Under the pieces are notes generated by a model. The model was not told where the DNA came from. It did no database searches and was given only the letters and a program-made list of their open reading frames with translations. From the IMG/VR virus record IMGVR_UViG_3300044617_002013, positions 1 through 25,349 of that record: 25,349 bases of DNA, one strand, 5' to 3'. Shown piece after piece: positions 9,564 through 15,069 of this stretch. The stretch is from a virus. The position numbers and the translations under genes are program-made. Numbering within the stretch: position 1 is the first letter of the stretch; each line of letters begins with the position of its first letter.

Positions 9564-9923
9564 ATGGAAAACATAAAAAATGTTATTAAAAAGACGTTAG
9601 AGTTATGCCAAGAGCGAATTGAAAACAATGTTTTATTAATTGAAAGTAAAAATAAATTTTATAGGACTCTTGAGTATACTAAGGCAAGTTTACCTATTAA
9701 AAAGGTTTATGATGTGTCTGAAATGCCGCTTTGGGAAGTTCAAAAACTTCCAACAGAGCCTGGTACATACATATATGAAGGTATGGATAAGCTTAATAAA
9801 GAAGTTGCGAATTGGATGTACGGTTGGGCTTTAAACGGTAAACCAAAAAACGTAAAAGTAGCGTTTGTTTCTGAAAGTTTTCCAAATACAGTGGGTTACG
9901 GCGCACAAAAAATATTTTTATAA
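9564..9923 (+). CDS. unknown 119-residue protein
   Basis: This soluble protein has a helical, charged N-terminal half (about 1-40) and a mixed second half containing MPLWEVQKLPTEPGTYIYEG and ANWMYGWALNGKPKNVKVAFVSESFP. It has no membrane segment and no recognised family. It lies between the gp4-like nuclease and a small basic protein, spaced by eight bases and by one base, so it is probably co-transcribed with both. A weak octamer, ATTAAATA (9551-9558), overlaps the gp4 stop. If it is a promoter with T4 spacing, the transcript would begin exactly at this ATG. Confidence 0.7.
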   Translation: MENIKNVIKKTLELCQERIENNVLLIESKNKFYRTLEYTKASLPIKKVYDVSEMPLWEVQKLPTEPGTYIYEGMDKLNKEVANWMYGWALNGKPKNVKVAFVSESFPNTVGYGAQKIFL

Positions 9924-9924
9924 A

Positions 9925-10098
9925 ATGCCATATAAACTTAAAAAATTTAAAAAAGGTTATAAGGTTTGTAAATCATCGGGTAAATGTTTTAGTAAAAAAC
10001 CATTACCACGCAAGCGTGCAGAAGCTCAAAGAAAAGCAATATACGCAAACGAAAGTATAACGTTTGTAAAAATAATTGAGCAGATTTTATCTGAATAA
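9925..10098 (+). CDS. small basic protein (57 residues), 'YKVC...CFSKKPL' type
   Basis: The start is ATG 9925, one base after the previous stop, and the protein is MPYKLKKFKKGYKVCK...CFSKKPLPRKRAEAQRKAI.... It is rich in Lys/Arg, with two Cys framing a short loop, then a basic helix. Short proteins with this pattern (GYKVCK, CFSKKPL, then a basic helix with an AI ending) recur in large DNA viruses and phages; I recall the pattern but know no demonstrated function. Nucleic-acid binding is plausible from the charge only. Its stop is just two bases from the stop of the converging reverse-strand gene, so the two transcripts must overlap or end inside each other. Confidence 0.75.
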   Translation: MPYKLKKFKKGYKVCKSSGKCFSKKPLPRKRAEAQRKAIYANESITFVKIIEQILSE

Positions 10099-10100
10099 AA

Positions 10101-10940
10101 TTATTGCAGTTTCCCGACTACTCGAATTTTATTTGGTTCAGCAGGTTCTTTTACAGTGCTTGAATGTTCTTTTCTTGGAGTCGATAAATCACTCTTTAAG
10201 ACAGAGCCTCTTGTTGCAACGTTAAACGCTAACACTAATGACACCGCTAAAGGATCAAAAACACAAATTAATATACAAATAAATAAAATAACAACTTTAT
10301 CTAAAGGTTTATTAATAACATCTGCTACAAATTTAAAAGTACCAATATCTTTAACTTGATTAAATTGTTGCTTAAGTGCTATTATTTCAACATCTTTCTT
10401 TGTTTTTTCTTCCTGTATGATTTTGTTTCTTTCTATAATCTGTTGTAACTCTTGATTTGCTTTGTCTATAGCAGCATAAGCTTGCTCCCTTGGTAATCTA
10501 TAATTGCCTGCTTCTTGTACTCTTTGTTCTTGAGTAGCTCGAACTTGGTTTAACATTTCGACTCTTTTATTATTCTGTTCAAGTTCAGTATCAAAAGCAC
10601 TTTTTTGAGTCTCAAAAACTTGAATTTGAGCTTCGACTTGAGAAAACTTAAAACTATTAACCTGATAAGCAGCTGACAAATAACCGAATATACCAATAGA
10701 TGTTATTACCATTAATATTAAAACCGCGCTTATTAAATATGCCTTAAGCCACCAAATAGTCTGTCTCCAGTACCTATAAAGATAAGAAGTAGCAACAAGC
10801 TTACCAAACTCTAAAGCTCCAGCCATTACAACCACTTGATAAAAACTACCAGAAAATAATGTTGCGATACCAAGTACAGAAAAGTAAGCAGCTGAACCTG
10901 CAACAAGAAAAGCAGCTAAACCTAATATAAATGTAAACAT
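10101..10940 (-). CDS. membrane protein with central coiled coil
   Basis: This 279-residue protein is on the opposite strand to the head genes. It has hydrophobic segments at about 4-28, 34-52 and 63-90, a long polar heptad-like coiled coil at about 92-195 (Gln/Glu/Lys-rich, for example QELQQIIERNKIIQEEKTKK), then a fourth hydrophobic segment at about 217-243 with the motif CVFDPLAVSLVLAFN, and a basic tail. Marine T4-like phages carry coil-containing membrane proteins with a similar FDPLAV signature; the role is not known to me. Placement in the host inner membrane is expected. It could be a membrane-anchored assembly factor, as T4 gp40 is for the portal, but only its position beside the prohead genes suggests this. 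It is read from its own octamer promoter, divergent from the protease gene. Confidence 0.8.
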   Translation of the reverse strand: MFTFILGLAAFLVAGSAAYFSVLGIATLFSGSFYQVVVMAGALEFGKLVATSYLYRYWRQTIWWLKAYLISAVLILMVITSIGIFGYLSAAYQVNSFKFSQVEAQIQVFETQKSAFDTELEQNNKRVEMLNQVRATQEQRVQEAGNYRLPREQAYAAIDKANQELQQIIERNKIIQEEKTKKDVEIIALKQQFNQVKDIGTFKFVADVINKPLDKVVILFICILICVFDPLAVSLVLAFNVATRGSVLKSDLSTPRKEHSSTVKEPAEPNKIRVVGKLQ

Positions 10941-10948
10941 AACATTTG

Positions 10949-10956
10949 TATTTATT
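10949..10956 (-). promoter_or_regulatory. T4-type late promoter octamer on the reverse strand (AATAAATA)
   Basis: Read on the reverse strand this is AATAAATA, eight bases before the ATG of the membrane protein. T4 spacing predicts a leader of about three bases. Finding the motif on the minus strand at the matching position supports it as a real promoter element rather than background A/T. Confidence 0.55.
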
Positions 10957-10986
10957 CTTTTTTTGCTAGAAAAGTTACACTACTAG

Positions 10987-10994
10987 CATAAATA
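10987..10994 (+). promoter_or_regulatory. T4-type late promoter octamer (CATAAATA)
   Basis: This octamer lies ten bases before the protease ATG at 11005 and forms a divergent pair with the reverse-strand octamer at 10949-10956. T4 spacing predicts a five-base leader. It overlaps the right arm of a small inverted repeat (TGCTAG 10964-10969 and CTAGCA 10983-10988). Confidence 0.6.
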
Positions 10995-11004
10995 ATTAAC
11001 AATT

Positions 11005-11679
11005 ATGGGACTAAAATTTTTAGTTGAAGAATGCCACGAAGGTCTTGACACGTTAATTGTTGAAAAAAACGCTAACGAAGAACAAAAAGTTTTTATCACT
11101 GGGCCTTTCATGATGGCTGAAAAGAAAAATCAAAACGGTAGAGTTTATAGATTAGATGAAATGGTTAAAGAAGTTAATCGCTATACTTCTGATATGATTA
11201 GAACAAAGCGTTCAATTGGAGAACTCAACCACCCACAATCTATAGAGGTAAACCCTGTTAATGCATGTCACATGGTTACTGAATTAAAACAGCAGGGAAA
11301 TTATTTTATCGGTAAGTCGCAGGTTTTAAACACCCCAATGGGTAAACTTTTACAGTCTTTGATAAAAGATAGCGTACAGATGGGTATTTCAACAAGAGGT
11401 TTAGGTAATATTACTGAAAACACCGACACAAAACAAGTTTCAAATTTTCATTTAATCTGTTTAGATGTTGTACATCAACCTTCCGTAAAAGATGCAATGC
11501 TTGAATCTGTTATGGAGTCTAGAGAGTGGATGCTTAAACCAGATGGTCGAATAATTGAATGTGTTGGTAGAGCGTATGAACAACTCGATAGTGTTACTGA
11601 AGTTTTACCAAAACATGACAAAGATGGATTTTTAAGAGAGTCTTTGCTTAAATTTATACAAACAATTAAAGGTCTTTAA
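11005..11679 (+). CDS. 21: prohead core protease (gp21-like)
   Basis: In T4, gp21 is a serine protease packed in the prohead core. It cleaves the scaffold to peptides and trims the capsid protein before DNA packaging. The 224-residue product is close to T4 gp21 (212 residues). Visible family motifs are ITGPFMMAEKKNQNGRVY (about 31-48), SIGELNHP with the likely catalytic His76, and MGISTRGLG with the likely nucleophile Ser129, followed by LICLDVVHQPSV with Asp154. This His...Ser order and spacing is that of the herpesvirus/T4 prohead-protease clan. The gene lies directly ahead of the small core protein, the scaffold and the capsid gene, as in T4. It is expressed from the octamer at 10987 and has no Shine-Dalgarno sequence. 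Confidence 0.95.
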   Translation: MGLKFLVEECHEGLDTLIVEKNANEEQKVFITGPFMMAEKKNQNGRVYRLDEMVKEVNRYTSDMIRTKRSIGELNHPQSIEVNPVNACHMVTELKQQGNYFIGKSQVLNTPMGKLLQSLIKDSVQMGISTRGLGNITENTDTKQVSNFHLICLDVVHQPSVKDAMLESVMESREWMLKPDGRIIECVGRAYEQLDSVTEVLPKHDKDGFLRESLLKFIQTIKGL

Positions 11680-11683
11680 ATAT

Positions 11684-11845
11684 ATGACAAAAAACGAAAA
11701 CACCCTTATAAAGCAGTTTATTGGAAAAATCGCAAATAAAGATTTTTCTAATGCTAATAGTCTTTTAGAAAAAGTTGTTTCTGAGAAAATTAAAACTCAG
11801 GTTCGCAACGTAGTACAAAAAAATAAAGCAGAACAGAATAAATAA
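11684..11845 (+). CDS. small prohead-core-like protein (53 residues)
   Basis: The start is ATG 11684, four bases after the protease stop, and it ends at TAA 11843-11845, eleven bases before the scaffold gene. The sequence is a charged helical peptide, IKQFIGKIANKDFSNANSLL then EKVVSEKIKTQVRNVVQKNK. The '.IANKDF..AN..LE..V..K' pattern is common in short prohead core and scaffold-associated proteins of T4-like phages. T4 has two small core genes (67 and 68) beside gene 21, but upstream of it; this protein occupies the downstream side. Role as a minor core component is inferred from position and composition. Its final codons contain the octamer that would drive the scaffold gene. Confidence 0.7.
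   Translation: MTKNENTLIKQFIGKIANKDFSNANSLLEKVVSEKIKTQVRNVVQKNKAEQNK
11837..11844 (+). promoter_or_regulatory. T4-type late promoter octamer (AATAAATA) inside the end of the small core gene
   Basis: The match overlaps the last codons and stop of the 53-residue gene and lies twelve bases before the scaffold ATG at 11857. T4 spacing predicts a leader of about seven bases. It would allow extra scaffold transcript independent of the protease gene. Confidence 0.5.
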
Positions 11846-11856
11846 TATTTACACAT

Positions 11857-12882
11857 ATGAACTTCAAAGAAATTCTTAAAGAGCAGTTTAAAGATCTTGT
11901 AACTGAAGAAACCTTAACAACAGTTTATGAGGCCTTTGAGCAAGCTGTCACAGAAAAAGCGCAACAAAAGGCAGAACAAATTGCTGAAGAAAAATTAAAT
12001 GAGCAAACTGAAAAGCTTCAAGAAAAAATCGATCTTGAAGTTGAAGCTGCTCTTTTAAAGGTTGATGAAGATCACTCTGAAAAACTTCAAAAATTAGTTG
12101 AATCTATTGATGCTGATCATACAGCTAAGCTTGAAAAGCTTATCGAGGCTATTGATACAGATCATACAGCTAAATTACAAAAGGTTCTTAAAAAGATTGA
12201 TGAAAGCCACACCGAGATGCTTCAGCAAGTTATTAGCAAATACGAAACCGCTCTTGCGACAGAAGCTAAAGAATTTCAAAGTAATTTAGTTAGTGAGGTT
12301 TCAAACTATTTAGATCTTTATCTCACTAAAACTGTACCAACAGAACAAATTTCCGAAGCCGTTAATAATATTCAAGCTAGAAAGACCCTTGATGCAATTC
12401 GCGGGTTAGTAGCTATTGATGAATCATATATCGACGGTGAGGTAAAAGAGGCTCTTCAAGACGGAAAAAAGATAATTGATTCTCTAAAAAAAGAATTAAA
12501 TGAAGCAGTTTCCGTTAACACAGAGCTTAATCATAAATTAAATGAAGTAGAGGCTAATCTTCTACTTGAGCAAAAAACAAAAGAGTTACCTACCTCTACA
12601 AAAGGGTATGTAACAAAACTACTAAAGGGTAAATCCGCTGAATATATTCAAGAAAACTTTCAGTATGTCGTAGATATGCATGAAAGAGAGCTTTCTGAAA
12701 AAGTAGAAACATCGAAAGAACAGAACGTAGCTCGCAGAATTGTTGAGTCGACAGATCGCCCTACTGTAGATGAACCTTTAAATGATGAGGTTTCTCCTAT
12801 AAACGCTGAGCAAAATACTAGCCTTGTTGGAGATTACCTGAGCGTAATGAAGCGTGGTGATAATTCTCCTCTCTATAGATAA
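11857..12882 (+). CDS. 22: prohead scaffold / core protein (gp22-like)
   Basis: The scaffold fills the prohead and sets the size and shape of the gp23 shell, then is digested by the gp21 protease. This 341-residue protein (T4 gp22 is about 269) is very rich in Glu, Lys and Gln and almost wholly alpha-helical. Residues 70-129 hold four 15-residue repeats (D..H...L...I... pattern). The C-terminal third contains LLLEQKTKELPTSTKGYVTKLL followed by AEYIQENFQYVV, which matches the conserved 'KT..L....K..........FI.ENF.Y' region of T4-like gp22. The position between the protease and the major capsid gene confirms the assignment. The extra length over T4 is partly explained by the repeat block. Confidence 0.92.
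   Translation: MNFKEILKEQFKDLVTEETLTTVYEAFEQAVTEKAQQKAEQIAEEKLNEQTEKLQEKIDLEVEAALLKVDEDHSEKLQKLVESIDADHTAKLEKLIEAIDTDHTAKLQKVLKKIDESHTEMLQQVISKYETALATEAKEFQSNLVSEVSNYLDLYLTKTVPTEQISEAVNNIQARKTLDAIRGLVAIDESYIDGEVKEALQDGKKIIDSLKKELNEAVSVNTELNHKLNEVEANLLLEQKTKELPTSTKGYVTKLLKGKSAEYIQENFQYVVDMHERELSEKVETSKEQNVARRIVESTDRPTVDEPLNDEVSPINAEQNTSLVGDYLSVMKRGDNSPLYR
12064..12243 (+). repeat. four 45-bp (15-residue) repeats inside the scaffold gene
   Basis: Units begin at 12064, 12109, 12154 and 12199, each starting with Asp and carrying a His at position 4, followed by helix-forming residues (D-x-D-H-T-A-K-L...). Units 2 and 3 are the most alike at DNA level. Fifteen residues over four helical turns is 3.75 per turn, which favours a right-handed coiled coil instead of the usual heptad. 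Confidence 0.85.
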
Positions 12883-12902
12883 TCTATCACGCATAACTTA
12901 AA

Positions 12903-12910
12903 CTTAAATA
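12903..12910 (+). promoter_or_regulatory. weak late-promoter-like octamer (CTTAAATA) before the capsid gene
   Basis: This is a 6 of 8 match to TATAAATA, in the 47-base gap before the major capsid ATG, with 19 bases between. It is weaker than the other octamers. The capsid gene may also be read through from the scaffold promoter. Confidence 0.3.
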
Positions 12911-12929
12911 GAGAAAAAAAATTAATATT

Positions 12930-14399
12930 ATGGAAAAAAATACACTTCTACACATCGATAAAACGAGTGCTGAAGCTTTGATTGAAAAGTGGGCGCCAGT
13001 ATTGGATTACACATCCGAGAAAGTTGCACCTATCTCTAACGATCACACACGCTTAAGCACTGCGATTCTATTGGAAAACCAGGAAAAATGGTGTTTTGAA
13101 GCTGAAAACGTTGCTGGGCAATCCGGTTCCGTGTTCGGTGGAAACGCATATAAAGCAAATCCTGGCACAATGCCTAACGGAGATACATATGCCCAGGGCG
13201 ACGCTCGTCTCCCTAAGGTTCTTATCCCGATGATTCGTCGTACATTCCCCGAACTCATCACAAATGAGATCGTCGGTGTACAGCCCATGACAGGTCCTGT
13301 TGGTTTAGCTTTCGCTCTTCGTTATAGATACGAAGATACCGCTCTCGGTTACAGCACCAGAGGCGATGGTCAGCCTGGTATGCTAGGTCAAGCTAGTGGT
13401 AGTCAGGTTAACTCTACAGGTAGAGAAATCGGTTACAACTACTTAAACACTGCGTTTACAGGTGCTTCCAGTGCCGCTCTCAGTGGTCTTCCAGGTGAGT
13501 TTGAACTCGCTCTTGAAGACGGTGGTGTTGCTGCTCTTATCAGTCAGTTCGAATTAACCTCTAAGATCCCTCAACTCACAATCGAATTCAGTAAAACAGC
13601 TGTTGAAGCCGGTACACGCCGTCTCGCTGCTAAGTGGTCGGTTGAGCTCGAGCAAGATCTTCGTAACATGAACGGTATTGATGTTGACTCTGAATTAACA
13701 AACGCTATGTCGTATGAAATTCAGGCCGAAATCGACCGTGAAATGATTGCTCGTATGCTTCAGACCTGCTTAAACGCTGGTAAAGGCACAGGTTACTCGA
13801 TCTGGGACGCCACATCCGCCGATGGTCGCTGGTCTGGTGAGCGCGCCCGTGACTTCTACAATAGAGTTATTGTTGAAGCCAATCGCGTCGCTGTTCGCAA
13901 CCGTCGTGGTGCTGCTAACTTCATCATCGCTACACCTCGTATCTGCGCGATTTTCGAATCGCTTCCTAACTTCTCTTGGATGCCTGTTGCCGGTAACGTC
14001 AATACAGCACCTACTGGCATTGCCAAAGTTGGCTCTGTTGGTGGCCGCTTCCAGATCTACCGTGATACACGCACAGAGGCTCAGAACATTGGTGGAGCAG
14101 GATACACCGGGTATACTGGTGCAAATTCTGGTAATGGCGCTCGCGTACCTCAACTCGATTACGCGTTGCTCGGTTACAAAGGCACTGAGTATTATGACAC
14201 AGGTATTGTTTACTGCCCATACATCCCTGTTATGGTTCAGAGAACAATTGCTCCTAATGACTTCTCGCCACGTGTTGGTCTCTTGACCCGCTATGGTGTT
14301 GTTGATCACATTTTTGGAGCTAACCTTTACTATCACCTCTTGATTTGTAAGGGTCTTGGTACCTCGTTCATGCCTGGCCAAGCCGCTGTTTATCTCTAA
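12930..14399 (+). CDS. 23: major capsid protein (gp23-like)
   Basis: This is the main shell protein, assembled around the scaffold as hexamers and trimmed at its N-terminus by the gp21 protease. The 489-residue product fits the family (T4 gp23 is 521). Recognisable blocks are the N-terminal ALIEKWAPVLDY and STAILLENQEKW (about 16-54), the LPKVLIPMIRRTFPELITNEIVGVQPMTGPVGLAFALRYRY core (about 92-130), the Glu-rich ELEQDLRNMNGIDVDSELTNAMSYEI segment, RRGAANFIIATPRICA, and a C-terminus with YHLLICKGLG. The exact cleavage site cannot be fixed by eye; acidic sites near residues 49-60 are candidates. The gene is visibly richer in C-ending codons (CTC, CGC, ATC, AAC) than its neighbours, as expected for the most highly expressed gene. 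A strong terminator follows 21 bases after the stop. Confidence 0.97.
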   Translation: MEKNTLLHIDKTSAEALIEKWAPVLDYTSEKVAPISNDHTRLSTAILLENQEKWCFEAENVAGQSGSVFGGNAYKANPGTMPNGDTYAQGDARLPKVLIPMIRRTFPELITNEIVGVQPMTGPVGLAFALRYRYEDTALGYSTRGDGQPGMLGQASGSQVNSTGREIGYNYLNTAFTGASSAALSGLPGEFELALEDGGVAALISQFELTSKIPQLTIEFSKTAVEAGTRRLAAKWSVELEQDLRNMNGIDVDSELTNAMSYEIQAEIDREMIARMLQTCLNAGKGTGYSIWDATSADGRWSGERARDFYNRVIVEANRVAVRNRRGAANFIIATPRICAIFESLPNFSWMPVAGNVNTAPTGIAKVGSVGGRFQIYRDTRTEAQNIGGAGYTGYTGANSGNGARVPQLDYALLGYKGTEYYDTGIVYCPYIPVMVQRTIAPNDFSPRVGLLTRYGVVDHIFGANLYYHLLICKGLGTSFMPGQAAVYL

Positions 14400-14420
14400 G
14401 ATCCAAAATAGCAAAAAAAT

Positions 14421-14456
14421 AAAAAAAAAGCTCTGGTTCGCCAGAGCTTTTTTTTT
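14421..14456. terminator. bidirectional intrinsic terminator after the capsid gene
   Basis: A GC-rich 8-bp stem (AGCTCTGG 14429-14436 and CCAGAGCT 14441-14448) closes on a TTCG tetraloop. It is flanked by an A-run on the left and a T-run of eleven or more on the right, so the A/T arms can extend the stem to 16 bp. Each strand ends in a U-tract. It therefore serves the capsid gene on the plus strand and the converging gene (ending at 14464) on the minus strand. Confidence 0.93.
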
Positions 14457-14463
14457 TTTGCTG

Positions 14464-14994
14464 TTAGAACCAGCTAGGTTTCGGTCTTATAGACCAAGTA
14501 GCAAACGGTTTATCATGTCTAATATAAGCTTGGTATTGTTCTGGTACTGAAAGTAAATTAAAGTTAGATAACTGTCGACAGACGCTATCTTGATTAATGG
14601 CGATCGTAAAAGGCGTCAGATTCGTTTTTGTGTGAATTGTGTTGTTTTTATTTTGTAAGCACCACTTAATGAACGTTATAGTAAAATGCTCTGGGGAACC
14701 TGGCCATCTGTAATTTCTTTCATTGAACATCTCTAATGCGTGTTCCACAAGCCATAAAAAATTATCGTGAGATTCTTTAACCCATAATGTACATTGATGT
14801 TTTGCGTACCCTTTACCGGATTTTCTAATTTTATTAGTTTTAGTTCGCGGGCAAGAAGGATGCGAAAGTTGTTCATTTGTAAAACAATTTTGTAGCATTA
14901 TAGCTGATTCAATCATCATTTTAGACCTACAGTGTTGATCACAAAGTTCTTTTGCTGCTACAATAGGGTCTTCGTTAGTTACAAAAATATTCAT
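14464..14994 (-). CDS. conserved-type phage protein of unknown function (176 residues)
   Basis: This soluble protein opens MNIFVTNEDPIVAAKELCDQHCRSKMMIESAIML. The 'DP..AA..L.D.H..KM..E...ML' opening, a mid-section with HQCTLWVKESHDNFLWLVEH and an ending with VPEQYQAYIRHDKPFATW...PSWF match a family I recall from many phages as hypothetical. I know no established activity. Conserved His and Cys (His21, Cys22, His67, Cys69, His76) suggest metal binding or catalysis, but this is inference. It lies alone on the minus strand between capsid and fibre genes, ending 7 bases from the bidirectional terminator. It has no octamer promoter; a TATAAT-like hexamer (minus strand, 15014-15019) about 20 bases before its start could be a host-type -10, which would fit early or middle expression. 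Confidence 0.8.
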   Translation of the reverse strand: MNIFVTNEDPIVAAKELCDQHCRSKMMIESAIMLQNCFTNEQLSHPSCPRTKTNKIRKSGKGYAKHQCTLWVKESHDNFLWLVEHALEMFNERNYRWPGSPEHFTITFIKWCLQNKNNTIHTKTNLTPFTIAINQDSVCRQLSNFNLLSVPEQYQAYIRHDKPFATWSIRPKPSWF

Positions 14995-15013
14995 TTAGGG
15001 TATTATTGTAAAA

Positions 15014-15019
15014 ATTATA
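15014..15019 (-). promoter_or_regulatory. possible host-type -10 hexamer for the 176-residue gene
   Basis: Read on the minus strand this is TATAAT, about 20 bases before the ATG. No clear -35 is visible at 16-18 bases upstream, so this is weak and A/T-rich background could explain it. Confidence 0.25.
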
Positions 15020-15051
15020 GGAACAGGCAAATTGTTTTCTTAAGTTTATTA

Positions 15052-15059
15052 GATAAATA
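15052..15059 (+). promoter_or_regulatory. T4-type late promoter octamer (GATAAATA)
   Basis: This octamer lies ten bases before the ATG at 15070 and opens the fibre gene cluster. T4 spacing predicts a five-base leader. It follows the terminator and the minus-strand gene, so the fibre cluster needs its own promoter here. Confidence 0.6.
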
Positions 15060-15069
15060 ATACAATATA

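Noticed and set aside
13770-14414. Long reverse-strand open frame, and a +2 frame at 13822-14286, within the capsid gene
   Set aside because: Both lie wholly inside a strongly recognised gp23-like gene with distinctive codon use, which explains the lack of stops.
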